This document shows positions 45,580 through 57,057 of a stretch of 64,000 nucleotides of DNA, one piece after another. Both the position numbers and the translations under genes were made by a program. The first letter of the stretch is position 1. Each line of letters starts with the position of its first letter. Below the pieces are notes generated by a model, which searched no databases, had not been told where the DNA came from, and saw nothing but the letters and a program-made list of their open reading frames with translations. This stretch comes from Apiospora phragmitis (lineage: Eukaryota; Ascomycota; Sordariomycetes; Amphisphaeriales; Apiosporaceae), in assembly GCA_038363925.1 (NCBI GenBank), contig JAQQWL010000006.1, positions 2,398,501-2,462,500 of the forward strand. The letters run 5' to 3'.

Positions 45580-47874
45580 CGTCGCTGTAGCTCCAGGTTG
45601 GTTCAGCTAGAAAGAGTGGTGGCACTTGCTACCTTGTAGTTGACATAAATCAAGAGAGATAGGATGAGGATGTCAAGAAACGCCAGTATCCAAACCCAAG
45701 CAACAAGAAATAGACGAGGCACCTAATGCTTTGTTCAGGATCAGATATATGATACGGACCAAAGTGCTCTTAAAATATGACGTGTGGTAGTCGACCCATC
45801 GTGGGGGGGCCTTAGAACCAATACGAAAACAGGATTTCCCATTCGCTAAGGCTGGGGCTATTGGTGTGCCTGACTGCATTAGCTATAAATCCAAAAGAGG
45901 TCGTTGATGGAGGGCTGATCCATTAACATGGGGCCGGTCCCGACCACCCCGGTCAGTTCGTGAGTGAGCGAGCCCAGCATCGCGATTTTCACACAGGTTT
46001 CTTGACTTTCCCAAGCCAAGAAACCAGAACATGGTGGTGTCCTGATTTAGATGGCAAGCAGTGAAGCCGGCCCCAGACTTCAGCACAGACTGCACTTAAG
46101 CTTCGGTTTAGTGTCTCCACGTCACCATGCCCTGGTCGGGCACCCAAAGGACCAAGGTTAACTCGGGATGATCGATGAGTTAGATGGTCGCCGCTGTGTA
46201 AGAAGATCAGCAGTTTGGGGCAGACGTGTCTGACTGCAGAAAACCCAAAGAGCGGGCAGGATTGCGTTCTGCTGTACGACTGGTGAAACTGGCTTTCGAG
46301 GCATCCATCTTATCCTCATCCTCGCCCACACTCACATGTCGTTGGCTTTCTTCAGCTGAGCTGGCCTACCACAGACTCTACAACGCTGCTGCAGTAGCAG
46401 AATAGTACGTGGTAGGGTCAATTAGTGGAGTTGAAAACCAACATCCTTGCCAGAATCGGTGCTCGTAGCCGCTGACCTGCATATTTCCCACTGATGTCAT
46501 ACCCAGAGTGGTCTGGTGGTATCGCTAAGTGAGCAATACGAGAGGTCTGGATTCTCTAACGCCCAACGGTTCCAATCATCGAATGTTCCACCCAGCCGAC
46601 TCGAGTCAACACGAGCTGAGATACCTCTACGGAGTACCATCGCCAGTTTTGTCAATGCAACTGCTCATATCCAGACCTGTGTCAGAACTCAGAAGATGGA
46701 TGGCCGGATTGGGATGAACTTTGCGCATTTTAGACCTTTTCCGAGACATGTTGAGCAGAGTTTTCCTTGACAAGTGCCGGACTCCCAGCTGCACAGACCG
46801 AAGCAAAAGCATGGCGGAAGCAGGCGATGATCTGACTGATACATACATTGGCGCTGTGGAAAAAAGACTCGTGCGGTGTAAGCACCTAAGCTTACTTCCC
46901 ACCGGCCACGCGGCCAGGGGAAAAAAGCATCCAATCCACCGGTACGTGCCATTCAAGCGCTGCACTCGTCCGGTCCTTCACTAAGACTAGGTACGTTTCT
47001 GGGAGGCACACCACGGGCATGCAGCATGCACCTCGCCCGTTGAATTCATTCATTGCCTCACTCGATTATTCGAGGTGGGCTATGCTTGAAGCGAAATCAT
47101 CAGGTAGGCAACGGACAAATTCAAGATCTATTTTTTGTACTGTTTGCTCGCAGCCCAAATTTTCTTGTCGGAGACGGGCCGTATTTGACGAGTCGACGTG
47201 ACCGGCCGATGCTCCGCTGCATTGCCTACCTCCGAAGAGGGGCAATGATTATTAGGATTGACGGTAAATCAGTTGATAACGAGATAAATTCATTCATCAG
47301 AGCATTATGCCACGCTATTCTTGCCTTCGAATCCGAGTTGAAATTTGGAATGCATTGGTATTGTTACATAACGATATTGAAAACCAATTACGCTTCGAAC
47401 TTGGCGCTTGTGATAGACGCCCTAATGGCCCTCCGGGGGCCCTCCGGGGGGTGTTTTGAAGCTTGGGGGGGATTCTCATTGATGTTATCGTATGTTTTCT
47501 GAACAGGTCCTCACATGATTGCACCTGAGATGCCCGGAATAACGAATAGCCAGCGGGTGCGGGGGAACTCGCCGGCATATCTTCGAAAAAAGGAACCGGC
47601 CCGGCGGTACCACTGGACTAAATAAGAAGAAAGTAACCAGCTACTAATACGATACAATAGCATATCACTAATGCTACTGCAACTCTACCATCACGCCTTA
47701 TCAAATGTTAATAGCTTCATGACGCATTACCCTACCTCGTACCTCCTCGCGAAACTCCAGGGCTCGGAAGATAAACACCACGGCACACCACATACAATAA
47801 GGTAGACACGCGTTATCTCTGAAACCCTCACCCCTTTCAAGAAGAAAAAAAGAAATAGCTACCGTGACGTGGCA
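45580..47874. other. Long intergenic region, no gene recognised
   Basis: 2.3 kb with short frames only. A near-perfect tandem GGCCCTCCGGGG duplication lies at about 47429-47453. A tRNA-like string near 46510-46580 was examined and rejected. Nothing else is seen. Confidence 0.5.
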
Positions 47875-48401
47875 ATGGCATCGGGTCGTTTCGTTGATCC
47901 AATGACCCTCCTGCGGGTCACGCCCTCGTCACCTCGACGGCGGCCGTCATGTTCTCCGTGGACCAGTACCTGTTCCTCGATAACATCCTCGTGGCGCCGC
48001 ACCGCGAGCGGGCGAACGAGATCGTCCCCTCCTACTTCAAGACATTCTTCCGCAAGGGCATCTGGATCATCATGACCGCCTATCCGTTGTCCATCGCCAC
48101 CGGCGTCGCCAACGTCTACCGCAGCAGCGGTGGATCGGCGGCCGCGAAGCTCAGCAGCGGTAGCAACAACGGCGCGGGGCGCTGGTATGCGGCTGGTGCT
48201 GCCCTGGCCTTGGCGCACTACGCCTTCGTCCCCAGCATCATGTACAGGGTCCAGGCGCTGTTCGAGGGCGAGGGCAAGGGCGAGGGGAATAAGGACCTCA
48301 AGCGGTGGCTGGACGTCCACCTGGTGAGATCGGTTATGGTGGATGTGCCCTCATGGCTATGCTTTGCGACGGCTTGCCTGAAGTCTCTGGGACCCCAGTA
48401 G
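47875..48401 (+). CDS. Small multi-pass membrane protein, possibly DUF1772/anthrone-oxygenase-like, one apparent frameshift
   Basis: Starts at ATG 47875 (MASGRFVDPMTLLRVT). The frame then has to slip by one missing base near 47920 to read ALVTSTAAVMFSVDQYLFLDNI. From there it is open to TAG at 48399-48401, about 176 residues in all. Hydrophobic segments: the N-terminal helix spanning the slip, KGIWIIMTAYPLSIATGVANVY, YAAGAALALAHYAFVPSIMY, and VDVPSWLCFATACLKSL. Four helices, a first-helix acidic residue and small size resemble the DUF1772 (anthrone oxygenase-like) family, but the match is by general pattern only. No operon-like partner is seen. Single-base loss beside a GCC/GGCC context suggests a sequencing error. 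Confidence 0.65.
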
Positions 48402-49797
48402 AGAATGGATGTGTAAGACAAGTCGCTTGAGCCCTGGGCAGCTGGGGAAGGTGCGACAATGCGAACATGTCTCGGCATGTATAGGATATATGCCTACCTT
48501 CTCATCGTGTGATGTGAAAAAGTGAGACCAGTTTGCAGCACTGCAGATGTAGAATAGAGATACTCGCATAGGTAACCACCGGTTGCCAAGGCCCTGTAGC
48601 AGACGCAGAAGGATTTGCGATAACCCGCAGGCTCCATCTCAACAAGCAGCCCAGAGATATGTAACGTTGGATTCGCGCGGTTTTCATTCGTTTTGCGATA
48701 TGCTTGATTATGTATGCTGCTAGTTCCTTATTTAATCTTGCCTCCATGGCGAACAGGCACTTCGATAAGCTTGTCCGTGCTCAGACTCTTTTGTCTAGAC
48801 GACCCTTTTACTCTCAAAAGACACTTGCGAGTCAACGTCTAAGCCGTTACGATTACCGAATCCAATACTGGAACATGTGCCACACACGCATTTTCCGGGG
48901 TGTGTTCTCGCCTGTGTTCGGCTGGAGACGGTGGTACAATCATTCGCATGTCCGCTTCGTTGCTTACCATCGCTTGCCAACTGTGAGATGGAATCAAACG
49001 CGAGCGCTCTCGCGTGGTACGCGCCGCCTTGATAACCTTCGAAGCTCGCGAGGGCGATAGAGTTGAAATACATACTTCCAGTTCTATTGGGTGTAATTGG
49101 CATCTTTTGTGGAGAGCAATGTGTACCCGCGCTAGGTCTGTACCGGCGCCAACGAAGGGGAGCCGCGAGCGATGCAGGTCCCCGAAGTTGCTTGGCATCT
49201 TTATCTTGGAGCCAAGGCTTTTCTTCACCTATGTATTCGTAAGTTGATAAGATGTCAAGCTCTGCATATTGGAAGTGCCGTCAGCCAGGCTTGACAACCA
49301 AAATCAATCAGCCTCAAGAAAGCCGAACAACGCCGGCTCCATCTCCGGCCCACGATGTTACCCACTTCTTCCCCCATGGTCGGCTGAAGCGCCTCATCCG
49401 AGGTGGTTTTCCCACCAATAGAAGACCCGGACTAGCACACGGGTCAATACACCCCCAGACTATCACCCCACGACGGGGCAGCGCTGGGCTAGAATCGCGA
49501 TAGAATGCCCCTCCTCCGTGCAGTACATGCAATTTGTGTGTCCCTCGTGAGAGAATGACAAATGAGGAATGAGGGGGGAGAAAGGAGAGATTGGCCTATG
49601 GCATGGCAGGGAATTCGATAACGACACATATGGTCTCTACGATTTCTGTAGGTATTTATTTCCGTATGTCGCTCTAACCTTGGTCTCGCTCCCCAGGCGA
49701 ACTAGCTACTTCTTTCCCCTTGGTTTACGTAGCTATCTCTTCCAAGTGCCCATTCGTTGTCACAGGTGGCTTTCTTAGCGCTCTACCGTAGCCCAAT
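48402..49797. other. Intergenic region, no gene recognised
   Basis: 1.4 kb. The overlapping frames on both strands (48704-49250) have no domain and look like chance. It contains the promoter of the L-galactonate dehydratase gene; no GaaR-type site was identified with confidence. Confidence 0.45.
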
Positions 49798-51259
49798 ATG
49801 CCCGAGATCACTATCACTGGATGGTCCACTCGGGACGTGCGATTTCCCACATCCCTGGATAAGACCGGCTCCGATGCCATGAATGCGGCTGGCGACTACT
49901 CATCTGCATACTGCATCTTGGAAACGGACTCCGAGTTCAGCGGGCATGGAATGGTGGGTAGTGGTTTCATCAACTCCTAATTTGTCTTTCATCTTCTTCT
50001 TCGTTACACGAGACCTCCAAGTGGTGAGACTAACAGACTCGGGCTTCCGGGATCAGACCTTCACCATCGGCCGCGGTAACGACATTGTCTGCGCCGCCAT
50101 AAACCACCTGGGCGACCGCATCAAGGGGCGTACACTCTCGTCGCTGGTCGAGCACTGGGGCGAGACGTGGCGGTACCTGGTGAACGACTCGCAGCTGCGG
50201 TGGATCGGGCCCGAGAAGGGCGTGATCCACCTAGCGCTGGGCGCTGTGGTCAACGCGGTCTGGGACCTGTGGGCCAAGGTGCTGGGCAAGCCGGTGTGGC
50301 GGATCGTGGCGGAGATGACGCCGGAGCAGTTCGTCGACTGCATCGACTTCCGGTACATCACGGACGCCATCACACCCGAGGAGGCCGTCGCCCTGCTGAA
50401 GAAGACCGCGGCCGACGGCCAGAAGGAGCAGCGCATGCAGGACGCCCTCGCCAGCCGCGCCGTCCCCGCCTACACCACAAGCGCCGGCTGGCTCGGCTAC
50501 GGCGAGGACAAGATGCGGGGCTTGCTGCAGGAGACGCTCAGCAAGGGGTACCGGCACTTCAAGCTGAAGGTGGGCGGCAGCCTGGCGCAGGACCGCAAGC
50601 GGCTTACCATCGCGCGCGACGTCATCGGCTACGACCGGGGCAACGTGCTCATGGTGGACGCGAACCAGGTCTGGAGCGTGCCCGAGGCGATCGCGTACAT
50701 GAAGAGCCTGGCCGACTTCCGGCCGTGGTTCATCGAGGAGCCGACGTCGCCCGACGACATCCTGGGCCACAAGGCGGTGCGGGACGCGCTGCGGCCGCAC
50801 GGCATCGGCGTGGCGACGGGCGAGATGTGCCAGAACCGCGTCGTGTTCAAGCAGCTGCTCATGTCGGGCGCCATCGACGTGTGCCAGATCGACGCGTGCC
50901 GGATGGGCGGCGTCAACGAGGTGCTGGCGGTGCTGCTGATGGCCAAGAAGTACGGCGTGCCGATCGTGCCGCACTCGGGCGGCGTCGGCCTGCCCGAGTA
51001 CACGCAGCACCTGAGCACCATCGACTACGTCGTCGTCAGCGGCGCGCGCTCCGTCCTCGAGTACGTCGACCACCTGCACGAGCACTTCCTCCACCCGTCC
51101 GTCATTCGCGACGGCTACTACCAGACCCCCATGGAGGCCGGCTACAGCGTCGAGATGAAGGCCGAGAGCATGGACCGCTTCGAGTACCCGGGTAAGGAGG
51201 GCGTGAGTTGGTGGAGGACGGATGAGGCGAAACCTATCCTCGAGGGCGAAAAGTACTAA
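49798..51259 (+). CDS. lgd1: L-galactonate dehydratase (enolase superfamily, LGD1/GaaB-like)
   Basis: Second enzyme of the fungal D-galacturonate (pectin) pathway: dehydrates L-galactonate to 2-keto-3-deoxy-L-galactonate. Exons 49798-49953 and 50057-51259 (103-bp intron in the usual place before TFTIGRGND), 452 residues, the normal family length. The start RDVRFPTSLDKTGSDAMN is characteristic of the fungal LGD1/L-fuconate dehydratase branch. Enolase-superfamily residues are visible: base Lys in HFKLKVGG, metal ligands in LMVDANQVW, FIEEPTSPDD and ATGEMCQNR, and catalytic His in VPHSGGVGLPEYTQHL. Very GC-rich codon use, frame intact. The other pathway genes (D-galacturonate reductase, KDG aldolase) are not in the window. 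L-fuconate or L-rhamnonate activity cannot be excluded, but the sequence fits LGD1 best. Confidence 0.92.
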
Positions 51260-52016
51260 TAAGACTCCTCAAACATGAGAAGGATATCTAGTACAAAAGG
51301 AGTGGGAATCGCTTCCTAAAATAGGCGTTATTCCTACTACAGGGCAACGATGGCATCCTGTGTGGCGACTGTGTTGGGTTACACAATCGCTTTCCCTGTA
51401 ACAACAGTTCGGTTAAGCTCGCCGTAGAGGCAGCTTCGGAATGGTGTGCGACCGCGGAGGTCGTTCAGCGAGGCAACGATGGCATCTCGTACGTGTATGA
51501 ATATGGGGCTCTTGTCTCGAGATATGCGTCCACTATATACCCATGTAGTTTCAATAATGTCAATGAATTATACATTACTCATTGGGAGGTCTTGAGCTCA
51601 GCAATTGCTGGATTGGAGAGAGTCGCTACGAAGCGTGTCGGCGTATTCGCCATTGGCGGCTTATTTCCACAAGGGGTATAATATCGTATCTGCGTTGTCT
51701 CTTTACAAGGAAACTATGACAATCCAAAGCGAACGGCATCATAGCAGGTATGAGTTTCCATTACGTGGGTGATGGTGAGGCCCACCCTGATTACATTAAT
51801 TTTCTATCAAATGTACTCTATCCCTCCTTCTATTGCTCTATCGTGTCTAGAAATGCGAATTATCTTTGGAGTTGATTTGGAAATCAGTTTCTAAAGGGAC
51901 CGCAATGCTACGCCTCCAGCTATGGTAAAGTTCGTGCGTCTTCCGCCGTGTCTCCTACTGCTGCTGCTGCTCCTGCTCGGCAACAGCCAAAGAGTGCATC
52001 GGTCACAGTTCAAGAA
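51260..52016. other. Intergenic region (convergent 3' ends)
   Basis: 757 bp AT-rich 3' flanking DNA. A GGCAACGATGGCATC string occurs twice (about 51343 and 51471). No gene is recognised. Confidence 0.5.
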
Positions 52017-53122
52017 CTAGTGCTTCATAAACACCAAAATGGCCGCTACGACAGGAGCGGGGTTCGAACCAGCAGGCATTGCCGGATGCTGCGTCAGGTC
52101 GTAGTGGCCCGTGACATACCACTGGTCGCCGGCCGTCTGGTTGCCGACGTCCAAACACAGCCCCATGGACGAGATGCGCGGCGTGCCGTTCTGGTCGATG
52201 TAGTGGGCCGACCCGCCGTAGCTGGCCTGGGACGCGCAGAGCGTCGCGCCGTTGCTCGTCAGCGTGTTCGTGATGCCGCCATCCTCCAGATGGCCGCCCA
52301 CGGCGGAGACGAAGCCGGACTTGGGGAGGGTGTAGGGACTGGGCATGGTGGTGTCGAAGGTCGTGTTGGTCGGCGCCGTCAGCAGGCCGGGGCCGCAGAC
52401 GCCCGAGCTGTCGAGGTAGTATGGGGTTAGGTGCTGGAAGTCTGCAGTGCTGTTGATGGTTTCCCACTCCATGATCAGGTTGTATTGCTCGGCAACGGTG
52501 TTGTAGTTCAGGATCTCGGCATAAACATCCATGCTGGCGTCAGGCAGGAGGTATCCCTGCTTCTGAGTCCTAGTATTCGCCCCATGTCAGCAGACCAGTC
52601 CGTAACAGGATAAGTACTTAGGCAAAGAATGACTAGGCAACAGATGAGGGTGCCCTATATTGCTATTACTCACCCGTTGCGGCCCAAGTCGTATGGCAGT
52701 CTTTCATTGGCGCTGAGGAAGGCTAGTTCATTCTGCGAAGTGCAGACACTATCCTTTCGGGCGGTGGTGCTGATGAATGAGCGCTGGAGCTTGGCACCGG
52801 TGTTGATGTGGGCTTCTTGGCCGTTGGTGTACGTGAGGAAGACTCGGTGTTTGTAGATATAGCAGGATCCAGAACAAGGTCTTGTAGCGTCTTTCAGGTC
52901 CAGCGCAAAAACGCCACCCGGTGACTGGTTGCCAACAGTGAATGGGCCAAACTGGATCTGGACTTTCTGGGATCCGAGGCTCTGGAAGTTCTGAGGTGGG
53001 AAATAGGTTACTTGGCCAGGACTGGTAACCTTCACAGGTGCGGCGGAGGGATCCTTGAGGTCAGGGATACCTGCGACCAGTGCCATGAAAGCGGCAATGA
53101 GAAGGAAGAGAAGCATCGCCAT
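52017..53122 (-). CDS. Secreted protein, SURNod19-like
   Basis: Exons 53122-52674 and 52569-52017 (104-bp intron), 333 residues. An N-terminal signal peptide (MAMLLFLLIAAFMALVAG) is followed by KVTSPGQVTYFPPQNF and a beta-rich domain with Cys pairs (CSGSC, CTSQ, GVCGPG, ATLCAS, GLCLD). The second half has VGGHLEDGGIT, MEWETIN, MGLCLDVGNQTAGDQWYVTGHYDL and ends AAILVFMKH. The histidine/aspartate-bearing GGHLEDGG and GHYDLTQHP segments resemble the SURNod19 (stress up-regulated Nod19) family seen in plant and fungal secreted proteins. This assignment is from memory of the motif order and is moderate. Probably extracellular and N-glycosylated (NNT/NST/NQT sequons). Frame intact. Confidence 0.78.
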
Positions 53123-54231
53123 TGCAGTGACGGGATCTGGTTGGTTTCAGTCCTTTGAAGTGTTCCGGAAGTCTTGGAAGGAGGAAGTGTCAAATGACAG
53201 AAGCTATTGGAATACAAGAGGCTCTAGGAAAGTATTAAAGAGAGTTGGAAGAGAGCTGGAAGGGAGTGTGGTGATTGAGTGGGAAGTTGGAGGAAAGAAG
53301 AATTTGATGGGAGTTGGAATTCCTTATATAGTTGAAAGGAGGAACCCTTGGTATCACACTGATTCAGGTAAGCGATATCTAGCAACAAAACCAGCTACAG
53401 TATTGGTAGTTCCGAATGACTGTAGGTAGAGCCACAATGAAGGCCAAGTATCTAAGCAGACGCGATATTCTTGACAATATTCACCTTGCAGGTGGGATCT
53501 TCTGGATTCAGGGGCGGTGACGCTCGTCCGCATATGCCGGTGGTGCAACCAAGTGACGAAGGAACATGCATACTATTTGATAGTTTACTCTCCTACGGCA
53601 CTGTTTCCACTGGGTATACTTCGACAAATGTGCCAGATAGCATTCGAGTGCGCCTATGTGCGATGGATAGGTGAGGAAGAACTGCAGTGTCTTTCGCAGT
53701 AGCTTAAGCTGTGAGGCCAACCCCCCAAAGCCAGAATCGCCCTGTATTCACTTTATCTCCAGATCTGTCGTGGCAGGTGTGGATGGCAGGAAGGTTTGTC
53801 CTTTGAGTGCAGATGGGAGAGTGCTCATTGCCCTCGCTTGATGGCTTCGAGTAGCACAAACCGTCTTAAACATCGGCTCCGGATTTTCTCCCTCGTGATC
53901 TCTTGAGGCACCCAGTCGCTTGGAAACGATGACAATTCTCTGCGACACAATTTAGAGACATGACATCCTCTCGGTAAATCTGGTTCAAACGTGCATCGGG
54001 TCAGACCGTCTGGTTCACTTCCCTCGACCCGATCGACGACCCGCAGCCTCTTGACAATCGGCCGCCACACGAGAAACCGGAAATACTGCCGCTATCAAGT
54101 AAGACTGCTTCACCAAGAGGGACAAGTATTGCATACTAAGCGGTTAGCGAGAGCTTCAATTGGCTTGTATTAAAAATCTGCTAATCTAGATACACAATCG
54201 GAAAGCTGCGGGTATTGTCTCATCCAGATTT
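53123..54231. other. Intergenic region, no gene recognised
   Basis: 1.1 kb. A minus-strand frame at 53825-54070 ends in a charged peptide (CLRRFVLLEAIKRGQ) that looks protein-like, but no domain could be assigned. Otherwise only the promoter of the secreted-protein gene is expected here. Confidence 0.4.
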
Positions 54232-56076
54232 CTATAGACATTTGGTCTTCATCCATTCGCTTGTGCCCAGGCCGAGGTTCAGACCATTCCTGGCCCACCA
54301 GACTCGGACAGGTCTGTCGTCGCCAATGGCATCTTCCAGCGCCTCCTCAATGTCGCATGTCTTGTACTCGACTCGGTGCGTTCTGCCATCGCCGGCCTGC
54401 TCCCCTCGGGCGTACTGTTTCCACCACTCGAGCACGTTCACATGTCCCTGTCGGGTCGGAGCAACCAAAACATAGGCATCGAAGGAGAGCTTGTCGCCCT
54501 TCAGTTCCCGCCAAGTGTCCAGTACAGCGGTATGGCCATGCGCGCTGGCAATCTTGCAGACACCCTCTCCATGTCCGACTGGGATACCCGATGATTCCCA
54601 CCACCTGAGCACCGCCGTTTGGCCTGACTGGGCAGCTTGCAGCAAGCTGCGACCTGGCTTCAGAACAATGTTGTCATCCTGCAGCGCAAGGTCAGCCCAC
54701 CACTCGAGAACCAGGAGATGGCCTCGGGCAGAAGCCGACTCTAGGGCCGCATCGGTGTACTTCAATGGCAAGCCGGAGTCTCGCCACCAATCGAGTACAT
54801 GTAAAAATCCCATTCGGGACGCATTGTCCAGTGCCTCGGCGTCGTACTCTTTCTTCAGGAACGATGGAGACGTATTCCACCAATCGAGAATATCGGTTCT
54901 GCCATAGACTCCAGAGGCCTTGTTGGGAAGAAGTTTGGCGCTGAAAGATGCCCAGAATACCTCTTTGCTTAAATTTGTCTCGAGATAGGTCAACACCTCG
55001 GTCTGGGAGAATTTAATGATGAGCTTGACTGCCAGGGACGATATCCAAGGCAGGTCCTTAGGTGCCTGGGAAAGTTTGTCGCAGATTGCGGCGGACCCAG
55101 GACAGGACAAGATCAACCATTCAAGCTCGTTCATATAGATATCGATAGGGGCGGTGAGGCGGGTTCGGTCGGTCTGCCATTCTGGTGGGACTTTGAGAGT
55201 TGTGTAGACACCTAGTGCCTGGGCAAGCTCCCAGTCACCAACGTAGTCGAAGATGAATGTCCATATCTCAGGAGGGAGCGCAGTGGCCACTCGGTTGGGC
55301 TGTGAGGTATGCAGTGCTTGTTGTGCGGCAACTTCGACGTCGTGGCCAAGACTCAGGAGTTCAGCCTGGTTCTTTATGATACCGACAAGGTCATTGAAGC
55401 CATCCCAAGAAACCATACGTTTCAAGGGTGCAGCCTTATCGTACTGCCAGAGAATTGGCGACATCACCTTCACCCAAGTCCACTTCCTCTTGATCTTGCT
55501 CAGCTGCTTCTTGGTCATAGGGTTCTCCCACATTTGTATTGACATGCCTGGTACTAAAAGAATCTTTTTGGAGACATCCCAAGCTCGCAGGATCTCGAGC
55601 AATAACGTATCGGCAATTCCGCTCATCATCTTGGCCAAATGGTCGGCATCAATCGGCGCCAGGACCAGAATGTCTGCCCATTCCACCAATTCGTACGACG
55701 TCTGTCTCGCCGACTCTATGGCCTCCCGTGTTCTCTGGTCCGCATCGATCACCAGGGTCGCCAAACTTCGATTCTCCATGACGATGATGTCGTGGGTCAA
55801 GCGCGTGGGGACTTCGTCGACGAGGGCACGCGTCTCGACCTGGGTGTCCTTCAGGAGCCGAACGGCAATGGCCTGGGCGTATGCCACATCTCGCTGTCCG
55901 TTCGCTGCGACCAGCATTCGTAGTTTTCTCGTGCGGGCCATCTCCTGGAATGAGGAGCATGAGGAGCTTGTGGTGAGTGCTGGGATGTGGCGACGGCGAA
56001 ACGACGACGACAAGCCGTCGGGCGGCGGGCTGCTGCGATTGCTGCTACCGGGCATTACATTGTCATCCCACGACAT
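54232..56076 (-). CDS. Flavoprotein (PPCDC/Hal3-like) domain fused to degenerate ankyrin-type repeats
   Basis: Single exon. The first in-frame ATG is 56076 (614 residues); a start at MARTRKLR ~45 codons later is also plausible. Residues ~45-250 form a Rossmann-like flavoprotein of the phosphopantothenoylcysteine decarboxylase/Hal3 type: KLRMLVAANGQRDVAYAQAIAVRLL, then WADILVLAPIDADHLAKMMSGIADTLLLEI, then KKILLVPGMSIQMWENPMT (the conserved A-P-x-D/A and P-x-M-x-x-x-M-W-x-x-P segments of FMN binding). A middle region starts LPPEIWTFIFDYVGDW, an F-box-like helix. The C-terminal ~220 residues are WW-containing ankyrin-type repeats with a VLDWWRDSGLP / VLEWWADLAL / VLRWWESSGIP rhythm. Such a protein probably uses the flavoprotein fold for binding or signalling rather than CoA synthesis. 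The partner is unknown. Frame intact. Confidence 0.82.
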   Translation of the reverse strand: MSWDDNVMPGSSNRSSPPPDGLSSSFRRRHIPALTTSSSCSSFQEMARTRKLRMLVAANGQRDVAYAQAIAVRLLKDTQVETRALVDEVPTRLTHDIIVMENRSLATLVIDADQRTREAIESARQTSYELVEWADILVLAPIDADHLAKMMSGIADTLLLEILRAWDVSKKILLVPGMSIQMWENPMTKKQLSKIKRKWTWVKVMSPILWQYDKAAPLKRMVSWDGFNDLVGIIKNQAELLSLGHDVEVAAQQALHTSQPNRVATALPPEIWTFIFDYVGDWELAQALGVYTTLKVPPEWQTDRTRLTAPIDIYMNELEWLILSCPGSAAICDKLSQAPKDLPWISSLAVKLIIKFSQTEVLTYLETNLSKEVFWASFSAKLLPNKASGVYGRTDILDWWNTSPSFLKKEYDAEALDNASRMGFLHVLDWWRDSGLPLKYTDAALESASARGHLLVLEWWADLALQDDNIVLKPGRSLLQAAQSGQTAVLRWWESSGIPVGHGEGVCKIASAHGHTAVLDTWRELKGDKLSFDAYVLVAPTRQGHVNVLEWWKQYARGEQAGDGRTHRVEYKTCDIEEALEDAIGDDRPVRVWWARNGLNLGLGTSEWMKTKCL

Positions 56077-57057
56077 TATTTGCTCCCTGGCAACGCCAAT
56101 TGTCTCTTTTCGGCGGTATGTTCCCACGTGGGTAGGGTTTCGAAGTTGTCCGAGTGAATTCGAGTCGACTTGTTTGAACCTAGGATCGCTGGCCCCCTAG
56201 CGGTTGATGATGTCTCCCAATGCCAATCTAAAGAAGTGCCCAACCCTATTCGGCCCCGACCGAGTAATATGCGCAGTTAATTGATGCCGAGAGGTAGAAG
56301 GAAGAGTTTGGAATCGTATTGCTTTAGGAAGACCAATTTGTGAGGGAGAAGGCAGGGTGATATGTCGATACACAGGAGTCAGGCGATCAGGTTTCGTTAT
56401 GGTTACGAAAGGGTGCTTGTCGCGTCTCACATGGTAAAAAATCCCAGGTCCATGAATTTGCCCCGTTGCTGGAATGATGCGGGATTGTGGATTCCATCAA
56501 TGCTCCGCAAGGTGCAAAAGTACAGTGCCAAGAGAGCACTAAGATCTTCGCTAGACGCATACCAGCGTACAATGAAGCAGGAACCCCCGGATTATGCATG
56601 TATACAATGTGCGATACCCGACATAGCGTCCACGTCAAAACCTGTCATGTCAAATCCCACCTCATCTTGAACGCGCATTTGGGCATTTGGGTTTCCCGCC
56701 AGTCTCCAAATTCTGGAGTCATCTGGTGTCTTACCAACGTAAACCATCCCATGTCAAGAGAAGTCGGCATCATGCAAGAGAACGGCTTGGCTCCAGGCCG
56801 TTTACCAACTGGAGCCACTTGGGGAAGCCGGCATTAGCAGATCCCCGCCTAGGACGCAGCACTTCTGCACAAGATGCCAAGGTTTCGGTGAACCTCGAGC
56901 AAGCATCGGAACGTCAAATGTATGTACAATTTTAGTTACTCAACCTACTTAGTACTTGCTGCCAGATCCCAAACGGACAACTTAAAACGACAAGAACTTT
57001 TCTCTCCAGTTTCGAGCCACAACAAACCCCAACATCGTTGAACCGCCAGCCAGCCAT
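56077..57057. other. Intergenic region, no gene recognised
   Basis: About 1 kb, promoter of the flavoprotein-ankyrin gene and 3' flank of the small C2H2 gene. Frames on the plus strand (56487-56837) have no recognisable domain. Confidence 0.45.

Noticed and set aside
46505..46590. Possible tRNA (TGGTCTGGTGG with GGTTCCAATC further on)
   Set aside because: The T-loop lacks the purine at the conserved position and the T-stem and acceptor stem do not pair.
47429..47465. GGCCCTCCGGGG tandem duplication considered as a structured RNA or attachment site
   Set aside because: Only two units, no partner sequence and no adjacent integrase-like gene.
50167..51195. Plus- and minus-strand long frames overlapping the L-galactonate dehydratase
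   Set aside because: GC-rich shadow frames; only the annotated frame has enolase-superfamily residues.
53825..54070. Minus-strand frame ending CLRRFVLLEAIKRGQ that looks like a protein C-terminus
   Set aside because: No domain, no upstream exon and no conserved motif recognised; too short to support as a gene.
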